In this document: positions 1-11,679 of the stretch, one piece after another
How positions within the stretch are numbered: the stretch's first letter is position 1
How the letters are laid out: each line of letters begins with the position of its first letter
Assembly (NCBI GenBank): GCA_017893485.1
Contig: CM030368.1
Location: 110,553,549 to 110,617,548, forward strand
Reading direction: 5' to 3'
Length of the DNA: 64,000 nucleotides
DNA from: Hemerocallis citrina
Taxonomy: Eukaryota > Streptophyta > Magnoliopsida > Asparagales > Asphodelaceae
Position numbers and translations under genes: made by a program
Notes under the pieces: model-generated
Database searches by the model: none
What the model was told of the DNA's origin: nothing
What the model saw: the letters and a program-made list of their open reading frames with translations, nothing else

Positions 1-1253
1 TCTAAGTCAGTAGGAAACTGCATTTTTGTACTGATTGCACTTGTTGTCCAGAATTTTAGATTCCTCTTTTTAATGAATTAATAATTCCTATGTTGTACTA
101 TTACATGAATTAATGAATGTATGTTGCATTGCATGTTCCCAATGAGTTATTATCACAACTCTAACCGTCCTATCCATGTTATCCACCTATTGTTTCCATA
201 TTAATGCTATCGTTCACCGAATTGTCCATTAATTTCATATTGTGTTGTTGCATTGATAAATAATTAATAAGCCGGGGTTTAAAGGGTAATTTAAGTAGAG
301 AACAAAGCAGTGACTGTACCTGGAGGAGGGGCCCGTGTTTTCCTAACTACCGTTCCGGCTACCATTTTATTGTGTGATTGTGGTTATGGCAGTAACCCAA
401 TCTATCGTGTACCGTATCATTGCCGATGACCGTATCATACACAAAAAGGTGAATAGTGTTTTCCGTTACCATTGCTAAGTACATGATCTACCGAGTGCAC
501 CACTTGAGTCTAAAACGAAATTAATTGTATGCATCAAACCTGTAGTATGGGATGCAGTAGTACATGCATTAGTTAGGATAAAAATAAATAATAGACATAA
601 GAATTGACACATCACCGACATTGCATATTGTTCATCATTGTTCCTATTTGTATCCAATATTGTCTAAGTGATTAACTGTTGATTACCGTTACCAAATATT
701 GAAGCATTGTTACACGGTTGCATTGATTACCAAGTTATTGATTATTATCATCGTGCTATGTTATTGATTCCTACTTATCCATTGATTCATTGTTATACCG
801 TTATTCCATTGTTCCCTACTTTCTCTATTTGTTGTCCATGACTTGCTCTAAGGACAATTTTTCTCATCTTTTTAGATGAAGTGTATACAGGTAATGAAGG
901 AGAAGTGTCTACTGGAATTGCAGAACAGACATTCTGAAGATTACTGCTTTTAAATTGCTTATTGCTTTAATAAACTTAATGTATTAAGACTTGTTATTAT
1001 TTTGGATTGGATTATTATTGTTTTGGGCTTATGTCCCAAATTTTATTATTATTTCCCGACGTTGGATTATTATTATTGTATTTGGATATTTTTATTGCTT
1101 AATTCCAAGTATTATTATTATTACCTGCGTATTTGTTCTGTATTGATTATATTGTTGAGTTGATCGATTAAACAGCTTATGGGTGACGTTAGTCATTTGC
1201 TGGGCCAATGTCATGAGCTCGTATTCTGTATTTTTGGGAAGCTTGGCGTGATA
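1..1253 (+). mobile_element. RT1 5' LTR, 3' part (starts outside window)
   Basis: This stretch matches 4,070-5,330 nearly base for base apart from scattered substitutions and small indels, and a tRNA-Met primer site follows it. It is therefore the last third of the upstream LTR of a plus-oriented LTR element. The first roughly 2.1 kb of the LTR lie left of the window. No genes are seen in it. The inferred LTR end is at ...GCGTGATA, by comparison with ...GCGGGACA in the partner LTR. Confidence 0.8.
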
Positions 1254-1263
1254 AGATTTTTAG

Positions 1264-1275
1264 TGGTATCAGAGC
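1264..1275 (+). other. RT1 primer binding site (tRNA-iMet type)
   Basis: TGGTATCAGAGC is the standard plant retrotransposon primer site complementary to the 3' end of initiator tRNA-Met. It lies about 10 bases after the LTR end and fixes the element as plus-strand oriented. Confidence 0.85.
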
Positions 1276-1939
1276 CCGGGTTCGGATAATATATTAGTCA
1301 AACGCGACTAACGAAAGGAAGTTTAGCTTTGATTGATATATTAATCAGATTTCTGATCATATCAGTTTAACTCAACAGTATGAGTAATACAGTGATCGCA
1401 AGAACAATTGATATCCAACATGATCTGGAAACTAGTCTTATTTGATTCCTCTTTGATCCCTTCCATTCATTGACTCCTTATTGGGTATGATTTCATTTTT
1501 CTCATACCCAAATTCTTTTGATTCTGGTGTCATCCGTTCTTCTTCATCCTGCTAGGTCCTTCAATCGGCAATGCTTGATCGACAACGACATGTCTACAGC
1601 TTGGAGTTTCGCCATCAGAGTAGCGCAGCAGAAGTGTGGGGGGCCCGTAACCCACAGGATTCTCTTGTTGCATCTCATTCTTTGCATTGCTTACTCCCTT
1701 ATTCATTCATTGCCTTTGTCATCTTTCATTGAATCTTTATTCAACATCATTATTGGTCACACCCTTCATATCCATGTTCTTTCTTATTCTGGTGCTTCCA
1801 CCATTTTGTCTTTTGCATTGAATCCAATGTTTTGATACCCACAATTTTGCCTCTTTTCCCTTTATTCCCAATTTTGTTTGTCCTATGTACCGCCTAAGCA
1901 AATTTCGAGGATAAAATTTTGTTGTAAGGTGGGTAGGAT
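1276..1939 (+). mobile_element. RT1 internal region, no intact gag or pol
   Basis: Only about 0.66 kb separates the primer site from the second LTR. The first 100 bases match the internal start of RT2 (rc of 11,560-11,660). I recognise no gag, protease, reverse transcriptase or integrase motif. The last bases (1,927-1,939, AAGGTGGGTAGGA) are a purine-rich tract of the kind that primes plus-strand synthesis. The text just before it resembles the usual end of Ty3/gypsy interiors. The element could only have moved with proteins supplied in trans. Confidence 0.65.
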
Positions 1940-4900
1940 TGCAACCCCCATTCCCAATTATTAGTATTTTCTATGTATTTTCTACAATTTGATTTTTATA
2001 AATCATTTTGTGCTAAATTCGTTTCAGATTTGTATTAAAGTGTTTTCTAATCGAAAATTTTATTTATTTCGAATAATTGTATATTTCAATCTTACTTTGT
2101 ATTTCTTATTAATCGGATATTTATCTTTGAGTCCAAAATCAAATATATTATTATTATTAAATTATTTTAATAAATTGTTAAACCGAACACTAATTTGTTA
2201 TATAATTCTATTTTTATTGTTAATAGATATTTCTTGGTTATTCAATTAAAGTTCATTTATCAAATTATTTTATTTTCGTACTTGATCTAATTTTCGTGGA
2301 GAATTCCAATTTATTTTATTTCATTGTATTATTTAATTATTTATTTGGATTTAAATTTTGTTCATGAAAAATCTCCGTTCATTTTGATTGAACCATTCTT
2401 GTTGATCCTATTGTTCTCTTGTTTATTGTGGGTATTTTTATTTGTACCCTATTGATTTTGATCTATCTTTTATTGAACCCTAAACCACTAACCCAATATC
2501 CTAATTATACCCTATAAATATAATCCTAATGCAAATCCTAATTTTTTTGCACACAAATCGAAACTCTAGCCGTCTAATCTCTCTCCTAGTTTCTCTGTCC
2601 TCTCTCCTCCCTGTTCTCTCTCCTAGACCACAGACTTTCCCACCCAATCACTGTAGACCCCTTCCGACCGTCTTCCCCGGCCACCCTCGGCATCGCCCTC
2701 CCGTCGCCACCTCCCCTCCGGTCGACGCCGCCTCTCCGCGCCACCAAGCAACCCCCCGATCTCCCCCCTGACTCCCTTCCTGTTCCCGAACGCCAGAACC
2801 CAAACCCATACCCCAAGCTTTCTTTCTTTGTTCAATCTCCGACCAGCGACGCCACTAGCGCCACCCTCTGTTCTGCTCGACGCCATCCGCCGCATCGCGC
2901 TGCCACCTGGTCGTCACTGCCGCTGGCCTTGGCCATTGTGGTTGCTGCAGTCTCTGTGTTTTCTGTTGTAGCCTTGTCCATTTGTGTGTTGTGTTGGTTT
3001 GGATCATTATTGCACATATATTGCACGTATTATTGGTGGGTTGAACTAGTTCGTGAGTTTGTTGCTTCGGGATTCTTATCCCGTTATTCTTGATATTCGT
3101 TTTTACCGTCTAACAGGCAAGTCACCGTCCTCTTGAATTGTTAATTGTATCAAATTAAAGTTTTGTTGAAATTCTTCCAAGTAGATCTCGTTGTTATCGT
3201 ATTATCCTTTGTTCATCTCTTCGTTGGGTCTATTGAGGGTTTACACGAGCTAACCCTAATATTCTTGACATCGGTCCACTTTTGACTCTAAAGTTTGGAT
3301 CTTTCATGAGTGCATATAGAATTGATACTAGGGTTGTTCATATAATTGACACACATTAATTATTATAGAGACAATTGTTAGGTTGTATTTTTTTTTATCG
3401 ATTGATGATTGATTGATGATAGACTTGTATATGTATGTGTTCTAATTTTTGTATATCATGTTTTGGCTCCCATCATGCTGATTATATAATTTATTGACTA
3501 AAGAATCGATACCTATTATGTTTAATTAATTTATTTTCAAGAAAAATATCCTAAAAACTATATATGCTTGCTGACCTGAATATTGACCGCTATTTTCGAA
3601 CTAGTAAACAACTTTAAAATAAAATGCTTTCTGAATATAAATAGTAGCCTTATCTTTCTAGTTTCTAGATCATCTTGAATTTTTGAATTCCAAGTTTTGT
3701 AGCAAAAGTTATGCCCGTTTTACTACAGCTTTGTTTTTACTTTCAGATTTTCAGATTCTCGTACCCTTCAAATTCAAACACTGAAAATGTTGATCAAATG
3801 ATAAAATTTTAATCTGAAAATTATCAGACTGTTGCTTAACATGTTTAGGAGTCCAAAAAGTTTTTTTAATGAATTTAATAATGAGATTTTGCGGATTCTA
3901 AAATTAAATTAACAAGATGTCGAATTTCTGCCTGAACATAAAATCTGTAAAGAACCATGTGTTTGACCTAGCTACTGTTGTTGGAATTTGATCTTTAAAT
4001 ATGCGTTGGAACCGTATGGAAGTCTAGTTTCCAGATTTTTGGACGGATTCAACTTTCGATTTCTGAGTCAGCGGGAAACTATATTTTTGTACAAATTGCG
4101 CTTGCTGTCCAGAATTTTAGATTCCTCTTTTTAATTAATTAATAATTCCTTTGTTGTACTATTGCATGAATTAATGAATATATATTGCATTGCATGTTCC
4201 TAATGAGTTATTGTCACTATTCCAACCTTCCTATCCATGTTATCAACCTATTGTTTCCCTACTGATACTATCGTTCACCGAATTGTCCATTAATTGCATA
4301 TTGTATTGTTGCATTAATAAATAATTAATAAGCCGGGGTTTAAAGGTTTATTTAATTAGTGAACAAAGTAGTGATTGTACTTGGAGGAGGGGCCTGTGTT
4401 TTTCTATCCACCATTCCGGCTACCGTTTTATCGTGTGATTGTGGTTATGGCAGTAACCCAATATATCGTGTACCGTATCGTTGCCGATGACCGTATCATA
4501 CACCAAATGGTGAATAGTATTTACGGTTACCGTTGCCAAGTACATGATCTACCGAGTGCATCACTTGCGTCTAAAACGAAATTGATTGTATGCATCTAAC
4601 CTGTAGTATGGGATGCAGTAGTACATGCATTAGTTAAGATTAAAATGAATAATAAATATGAGGATTGACACATCACCGATATTGCGTATTGTTCATCATT
4701 GTTCCTATTTGTATCCAATATTGTCTAAGTGATATTGATATTAACCATTGATTACAGTTACCGAATATTGAACCATTGTTACACCATTGCATTGATTACC
4801 ATGTTATTAATTATTATCATCGTGCTATGTTATTGATTCCAACTGATCCATTGATTCATTGTTATACCGTTATTCTATTGTTCCCTGCTTTCTCTACTTG

Positions 4901-5330
4901 TTGTCCCTAACTTGCTCTAAGGACAACTTTTCTCATTTTTTTAGATGAAGTGTATACAGGTAATGAAGGAGAAGTGTCTATTGGAATTGCAGAACAGACA
5001 TTCTGAAGACTACTGCTTTTAAATTGCTTTAATAAACTTAATGTATTGAGACTTGTTATTATTTTGGATTGGATTATTATTGTTTTGGGCTTATGTCCCT
5101 AATTTTATTATTGTTTCCCGATGTTGGATTATTATTATTGTATTTGGATATTTTTATTGCTTAATTCCAAGTATTATTGTTTATGAGATTATTATTATTG
5201 CCTACTCATTTGTTCTGTATTGATTATATTGTTGAGTTGATCGATTAAACAGCTTATGGGTGACGTTAGTCATTTGCTGGGCCAATGGCATGTGCTCGTA
5301 TTCCGTATTTTTGGTAAGTGGGGCGGGACA
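1940..5330 (+). mobile_element. RT1 3' LTR, 3.39 kb
   Basis: This is the complete downstream LTR. It begins TGCAACCCCC after the polypurine tract and ends GGGCGGGACA. Its layout recurs in the other copies of this family: an AT-rich U3 half, a TATA box at 2,513, a CT-rich and GC-rich leader (about 2,550-2,950), then an AT-rich tail. The small open frames in the leader are on both strands, proline/arginine-rich and not conserved in frame between copies. They are not genes. Confidence 0.8.
2513..2520 (+). promoter_or_regulatory. TATA box of RT1 LTR
   Basis: TATAAATA lies just upstream of the CT-rich leader of the LTR. An equivalent TATA occurs in the same position in the other family members (minus strand at 9,893 and 14,494; plus strand at 49,197). 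This supports it as the element promoter. Confidence 0.5.
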
Positions 5331-5740
5331 AGAGCTGCAGGTGACAGAATGCAGAGGTGAGTGGCGTGCTCTGTTTCGGGAAGGAAATAGAGGAAGGGGG
5401 CGGCCTCGATGGCGGTGATGCAGGTGGTTTTGGATGGCGAGGAGAATGGGGCGGACGGCGGTGGGGGTTGTATAGGATGAGGAAGGCGACGGGAGGAGTT
5501 TGGGGTCTGGTGTGCTCTACTTTAGGTTGGTAGTCGTGCGGGAGGATGAAGATGACAACTGACGAGGGCCATGAGGTAGTCATGGGTTCAGTCGATGAGG
5601 AGCGGGGAAGAGGATGAGCTGCAATGGTGGATGGCATTGGAGGTTGAGGTCGAGTATGGCTCGATGCAGGCGAAAGTGGTCGATGGGTACGGAGGAAATC
5701 AGAGGAGCTCAGAGTTTGATGATGGGAAGGTGATAGGGAC
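5331..5740. other. GC-rich spacer between two inverted LTRs
   Basis: I do not recognise this stretch. It is GC-rich with an open frame on the minus strand that is proline/serine-rich and continues into the RT1 LTR, so it is unlikely to be a gene. It may be a diverged piece of an LTR leader. A 17-base unit (CTGTCTGTTATTTAGCA-like) occurs at about 5,742 and again at about 5,780, at the junction with RT2. Confidence 0.35.
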
Positions 5741-6218
5741 CTGTCTGTTATTTAGCAAACAACTAGTTCTAGAAGAGACTTGTCTGTTATTTAGCAGATT
5801 CGAATATATAGAATAACGGGATGAGAATCCCGGGTGACAAACCACGATCACACGTGTGAGCCATGTGCAAAACAGAAACAACAAAACAGCAACTCAGAGC
5901 ACACAAATAGCGAGCACAGAGCAGAACTCAAAACAAAACAGCAGACGGTGAGTACGGGATCCCACCTCACACAACAACAAACACCAAGAGAACTACTGCT
6001 TCTTCCTCACTTCGATGGAGAGGGAGAGAGCGGGAGAGGGGCCGACAACCACGACGGTTGGGGGCGACGGCAGCGGCAACCACGGCAAAGGCGGCGACGA
6101 CGGCGCTGGTGGTCGGGAAGCGACGCAGCGACGATGGAAACGGCGGCTCGGTGGTTGCTCTGTTCCTCGACGAAACAGAGGTACGGGAAAGGCGAGGCGC
6201 TCGGGCTTGGACGTCGAC
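5741..6218 (-). mobile_element. RT2 3' LTR, outer segment (truncated)
   Basis: From about 5,752 this matches 13,670-14,130 of the RT2 right LTR in the same orientation. It is the distal part of the left LTR and has lost about 2 kb of its 3' end. It is cut by the solo LTR RT3 at 6,219 and resumes at 9,535. Confidence 0.7.
6214..6218. repeat. Target site duplication of RT3 (left)
   Basis: TCGAC here equals TCGAC at 9,530-9,534, directly outside the TG...CA ends. Confidence 0.85.
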
Positions 6219-9200
6219 TGTAACATCCTAATTTTTCAACTATAATTAAATGAGAATTGTTTGATTTCACATGTTGTGCATGTGCAAATTTATTGTACAT
6301 TTTTTCCTAAAAAAATATTCTTCATGAACAAGTGTTTTAATTATTCTCCTTCTTATTTAGAAAGCCTATTTAAACTCTAAGCCTATTTGTCTCATTCAAA
6401 CCCACCCTAATTAATTAATAAATTTCATTTAGAAACCCATGGACTTTTAGCCCATTAGTGTGAGCCCATTAATTAAATCCTTTTTAATTAACATGACTTG
6501 TAATGTAGACTAGTTTTGTAGCAAATTAAATTAATTAATCTTGTACAAACTAGTAACTAGGGGGGTATTTTGATAACACGTGCATTGCACTAGCACGTGT
6601 TAGAGCCCATAAGGGGGTGGCCGGATGGTGGACAAAGAGAGGGAGAGATGGAGGTAGTGGAGAGGTAGCTTTTCAATCATGGGTAGTTGCTACAACTCCC
6701 TAACTCATCCTAGCCTTTGATCCCTAACTGTTTGATTAAATCCTAGCCATCTATTCTCACTCAAAAAAATGTATAAACACCCCCTAGCTCTTCTCATTTA
6801 GTACACTAGAAAAATTGATTAAGAGAGAAAAGATTAAGAGTGTTTTGTGAGATTAAAAGATTGAGAGTTTTGGTAAGTAAAAGATTGAGGGATTTATTTG
6901 CATGTGTGTTCCTTCAAGAAGTGGCCGGTCTACATCCAAAGGAGAGAGGGCTCGGGTTTGGCTAGTACAAGGAGGAGGAGGCACATTGGTGGCACAAGCT
7001 AGGAGGAGAAGGAGCCAATCATTCATTCTAGGAGATTTTAGGAGTTCTTAGTTGTTTCTCTCCATAAAGGTGGGTGATTTTCTCGAACTTCTAACTAGAT
7101 ATCATGCTAGGGTTGGTATTGATAAAATTGATAACAAAAACCCAATTAGGTTAGCCATGTGATTAAAAGGAGACAAATTGTAAATAATGTGAATGCTTAT
7201 TAAATTGAATGTTAGTTGATGCAAATTGTGATTTTACCATGCTACCATGAATTATGTGATTTGTGATGTATTAGATTAAGAAAAATTGTGTTGGAATGGC
7301 TAGTAAATTGATTTAGCATCATTGAAGTATGAATTGCCTAAATTGACTTGATGATAGTATGAAAAAGAACAAATTTTGTAGTGGAAATGCCTGTATAATC
7401 ACAAAAGAGTAAGAAAAGAGAGTTATGGAAAATTGTACTGCTAAGGCATGAAGAAATTATAATTGCCTCCTCATTTTCGAAATTGTAGATTAAAAATACA
7501 AAGTAGAGAGTAAAATTTGTGTTTTTGTGTCAAATTTAATATTTTATCTCACTGATATACTGTAAATTTATAGAGATTACATTCTGGAAATTTAGAATAC
7601 AAGTAGAGAAGGAATTGAAACACTTGATTTATTATGAAAATTCGTTTTGAACAGAGAGTAAAACCATAAACCATTTAGCTAAAACTCATATCGAGTTAGT
7701 CACTTGGACTTTCTAGTCCTTGGGTGCGCCACAGTGTGGTCACTGTAGCCCGGGTCTGATCTTGGTTGTGGGTTCGAAACTGGGCAGTGCCCATTTAATT
7801 CCAAAATTCTTTTAAAAAAACCGAAAGACACAAAACTGACCTAAGTGGACTTAAGTCCATTTCATATCGCCTAGCCGCTTTGGGTTTTCTGGTCTTCGGT
7901 GGCGCCACAGGGCTGTTACTGTAGCGTGGGTTTGCTTTGGGTCTCGGGTTCGAAACCTGGCTCTGGCTTCTTAAAACATTTTTTGATTTCTGTTATTCTT
8001 TGAGTTTTATGAACTTTAAAAATTCAAAAAAAAAATACTATAATTGTTATAAAAATATCTAGACTTCATGAAAAATATTTCTACATTAATTGGACTAATA
8101 AAATGAGATTTAGAGGCCAAAATTGAGTAAAAACAATTGAAAGAACTCCATAGAGTTGATGTTTGGGAAATAAAAATGTGATTAAGTCTAGAGAAAATCC
8201 TATGTAGTTTATAAAAAGGAATTTTGTATGAAAAATTGAAGTGTGGCTTATTATGGGTCTTTATTCATGAAATTGTAAAACTTTATTGCATGGGAAGTTT
8301 ACCTAAGATATAAATGTGATTTTGAACCAAGAAAATGGAAGAAATGATAATGTGAGGAATAAAGGAATTATATGAAATTCAATTATGAATGCGAAAGGAA
8401 TAATTTAAATTGTCACTTTATGAATGAATTTGATGCACAAGAATGAAATAGAAATCATGTTGATTTATGAGAAAGATTTTATGAATATGAATACTCAAAT
8501 ATGTGAACATGAAGTGAGATTAAAGGACTAGAGTGTAGCTAAGCCTCATACCGGCGTTGAATGAATTCTTTGAGATAAGATTTAAAATGAAAAGACAAAG
8601 TTTGGGTCATGTTGTTGAATTAATGGTTAAGGCCGGTATAGGGGAAGTTCTAACTCTAGGGGATTGATTTTATTCATGATTCCAGTAATTAAGGATTAGA
8701 TACATAGTGAAAATGTGACGAAAGTAAGAGAAAAATACGAGTATGAGGGCCATCGGATTGGCATTGTGAGAGTGATTCATAGGTTGCCTGCTTGATGCGT
8801 CATGTCATGGCGTGAACACTACTCCGGAATTATCGTCCCGGTGGCGATGCTTGTGGGGTGTTTGGTGACTACGAGTGGTGTCATCGTTCCATGACGGAGG
8901 CTGAATTGTCCATAGGCTCTGCATGATGCGTCATGTCACGACGTGGGATTCTCCTCCAGGTTGTCTGGACATGGGTTTGTAACTCATAGAACATCTAGGA
9001 TACTTACCGTAGTTACCGTAGTAGTTTAAGCATGGCGAGGGATTGAACCCTACAAGATGAAGAATGATTAAGGGCTTGCCCTTGGACCTATGTAGTATGG
9101 GATGCATAGAATCCGAACAAGTGCGCATTACTGTCATGTAACATAAATAATTGCATTAAGGATTAAGTGCACATTCACACACGACATCATCAGGATAGTC

Positions 9201-9529
9201 TCCGTAGCTTTGTTTTGTGACAAGTGTGTGCTTTCTAAGTAAGAGAAAATTAATGTATTATACCCTTGCGTCAGTTGAATGAACTGACATGCCCACAGTT
9301 TCTATACAGGATAAAGAGCATGAAAAAGACTAAGGAGGAATTGATGCTTAAAGAATTATTCAAGTGTTGTTTTATTTCATTCATGTAATTGTTGTAACTT
9401 TGCTTCCGCTGTTTAAATGTAATTCTGATGTAATAAAAAAATTTATTTCCTTATAAAATTGTACGAAGAGAAGTGTAAAGATCCTGTGGAACTTCGAATT
9501 CGGTCTTATTTGAAATTCGGGGTGTTACA
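6219..9529 (+). mobile_element. RT3 solo LTR, 3.3 kb, target duplication TCGAC
   Basis: The segment begins TGTAACATCC and ends GGGGTGTTACA, and is flanked by identical TCGAC at 6,214-6,218 and 9,530-9,534. It interrupts the RT2 left LTR, whose halves are continuous in the right LTR. It has no coding potential, primer site or second LTR, so it is a solo LTR formed by LTR-LTR recombination. A TATA box (6,772) and short transcript-like leader lie in its first fifth. A diverged copy of the same family occupies 53,779-55,364 and 62,398 onward on the other strand. Confidence 0.85.
6772..6779 (+). promoter_or_regulatory. TATA box of RT3 LTR
   Basis: TATAAACA is followed by a short stretch (CACCCCCTAGCTC...) like the start of an LTR transcript. 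The related copy on the right has CCTATAAATA at the equivalent place on the minus strand (63,321-63,328). Confidence 0.45.
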
Positions 9530-9534
9530 TCGAC
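9530..9534. repeat. Target site duplication of RT3 (right)
   Basis: TCGAC, the partner of 6,214-6,218. The host sequence around it reads continuously in the RT2 right LTR near 14,126. Confidence 0.85.
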
Positions 9535-10437
9535 GACGACGAGGGCCTAGGGACCTTCGGTGGTTGGTGGGGGGGATGGGATAGCGGAGAGGCGAAGACG
9601 GCGGCAAAGAGGCGGGACAGCGATGATGGAGGTCGCCGAGGAGATGGGGGCGAGCTCTGGCAATGGCGATGGGCGAGCATAGGAAGAATGGGAAGGCAGT
9701 GGGGATGGTGGCGATGACGGGGATGACAAGGAGAGAGCAAGGGGTCGATGGTGGGTGGACGGAGAGCGGAAGGAGCGACGGGCGGCCGGTTGGGTTCGGT
9801 GGAAAAACAGAGAAGGAGAGAGGGTCGAGGTAGGGGAGAGAGAAAATGGCAGAGAGAGAGAGGAATAATAATAAATTAGGGTTATAAATGGGTATTTATA
9901 GGGGATTAAGAAATTGGGGTTTTGGGTTGCAGGTTTGTGGGTTTAAGGTACAGATTTAGGCTCCAAAAAGAGATGAATAAGCATAAAACAATGAGATGAA
10001 CATATAGCGGAACAACTCAAACTCAAATTACGAATAACAAAATTTGCAATGAACCAAAAATAGAAGAAAAGAGAACGGAATGATCAAAAGACAATAAACA
10101 GACCCAAGAAAAGAAAAATTATATAATAGAAAAAATCCATACACAATAAATGAAAATACAATAGAAATCCAAAAATAGTAAAATAGGGGGGAAATAATTA
10201 GTATCATGTGGTTTATAAAATAAAATAATCATAATTATAATAGTAACAACAACAGTAATAATAATAGCAATAGAAATAATAATAATAGTAATACTAATTA
10301 ATCACAATAACAATAAAAATAATAATAATAACCATGACAATAAAAATAATAATAATACTAATAGCAATTAATAATAATCATAACAATAAGAATAAAACTA
10401 CTATCAATAATAATAGTAGTGACAATAATAATAATAA

Positions 10438-10475
<38 letters not shown>

Positions 10476-10737
10476 TAAATAATACTAACAACAACAATAG
10501 CCATCATCAGAGCAATATTATTATGTAAAAATAGGAATTTGTGGAAATAGTCCAAACAGTAATAATATTATTGATCAAGTAGAAATGGAAACAAAGTTTA
10601 TTCAAAATAATTAAAACTATTGTTTAGAAAAATGCTTTAACATAAAATTCAAAATGAATTTAACAAATAACGAATTTATAAATATCGAGATACAGAAAAT
10701 ACTCATAAAATACGTATTTGCGAAAATGGGGATTACA
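9535..10737 (-). mobile_element. RT2 3' LTR, inner segment with ATT microsatellite
   Basis: Matches 14,130-15,389. It starts (read on the minus strand) TGTAATCCCC at 10,737. It contains a long A/T trinucleotide tract (about 10,240-10,500), the TATA box TATAAATA at 9,900-9,893 and the GC-rich leader. Open frames here on both strands are leader sequence or microsatellite (runs of Ile/Asn or Tyr), not genes. Confidence 0.8.
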
Positions 10738-11021
10738 ATCTTACTCATAAAAATTATCAAGGGAATATAGATAGGAGAGGAATGAATTTATACCCAATAA
10801 AGAGTCAAAGAAGAGGAGGACTACAAGGGACGGAAGGAAACAATGAATGAAAGGATTGAATATGAAGGAAGAGGAACGAGGGGGCATAACCGGAATTGAA
10901 GAGAATATGGCATGGAAGAAATAACTAGTATGATACTCAATATTGAATTGACAAAATATGATGGATGCAAGTACAGAAGAATAAATGACGCAAGAACTGG
11001 AATGCGACAAAATAGAAAAAT

Positions 11022-11492
11022 ACCTGTAATCGCACCTTCGGCAGTCTCTGCTTCCTCTGCAATCTGGATATGAGCCTGACCACATTCTCCAACATGTCCT
11101 CCACTGGGAGCTGATCCTCCAGTTGGTGCACTTCTCCTTTTCTTTGTGCAGTCCCGAACCTTTTGATCACTTGCTCTGCATTCAAAACATAGGCAGTTGG
11201 CTTTCCGATAATCCTTGCATATGTGACCAATCCTGCAACAATAGCTACATGTCGAGCCCTTCCTTCTATGGGTCGACCTCATGATAGCGAAGGCATGATG
11301 CTGGTGCGCAAATATACTCAGTCGAGTAAGCTGTGCGTTCTCCTGGGCTATTTCCAGACTAGCTCTCATCAGCTCATTGTGTTCCCGCTGTAGCTCCATC
11401 ATTAGTTGCATCGCCTGGAGAATGGTGACATTCTCTGATGTTTCAGCCCTGGGCGGAGGAGTCGAAGAATCTTCACGAGCCATAGTCTGCAA
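11022..11492 (-). pseudogene. RT2 gag-like fragment with broken zinc knuckles
   Basis: About 157 codons are open from the ATG at 11,492. The product has a Gln/Glu-rich helical stretch (residues 25-60), then two CCHC-like zinc knuckles around residues 82-115, as in plant Ty3/gypsy gag nucleocapsid domains. Both knuckles are damaged. The first reads CSYCCRIGHICKDY, with Tyr in place of the last Cys. The second reads CFECRASDQKVRDC, with Gln in place of His. The homologous stretch ends at a GT donor-like site and what follows is not gag. It is probably unable to package RNA. The family assignment is firm from the knuckle pattern; no clade is claimed. Confidence 0.6.
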
Positions 11493-11667
11493 AACCGTCC
11501 AGTTGGTGAATACCCAGACATATGTTAGTTATTACGTGTTTATGTGATCGACATGGTGCGCATATTATTGAGTTAACCTGTCTAGAGCCAAACTTGACTA
11601 ATATATCAATCAAAGCCAAACCTCCATAAAGTTAGTCATGTTTGACTAATATATTATCCAACCCTGG

Positions 11668-11679
11668 GCTCTGATACCA
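11668..11679 (-). other. RT2 primer binding site
   Basis: Read on the minus strand this is TGGTATCAGAGC, the initiator tRNA-Met site, nine bases inside the 5' LTR. It sets the minus orientation of RT2. Confidence 0.85.

Noticed and set aside
2529..2895. Overlapping proline/arginine-rich open frames on both strands
   Set aside because: They lie in the GC-rich leader of an LTR. Equivalent regions in RT2, RT5 and RT6 do not preserve the frames.
5266..6300. Several open frames of 60-129 codons in GC-rich DNA
   Set aside because: Low-complexity composition on both strands. They run across the junction of RT1, spacer and RT2 and have no domain motif.
10334..10555. Poly-Ile/Asn and poly-Tyr reading frames
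   Set aside because: Translations of the ATT/ATA microsatellite in the LTR; the same occurs at 14,939-15,187.
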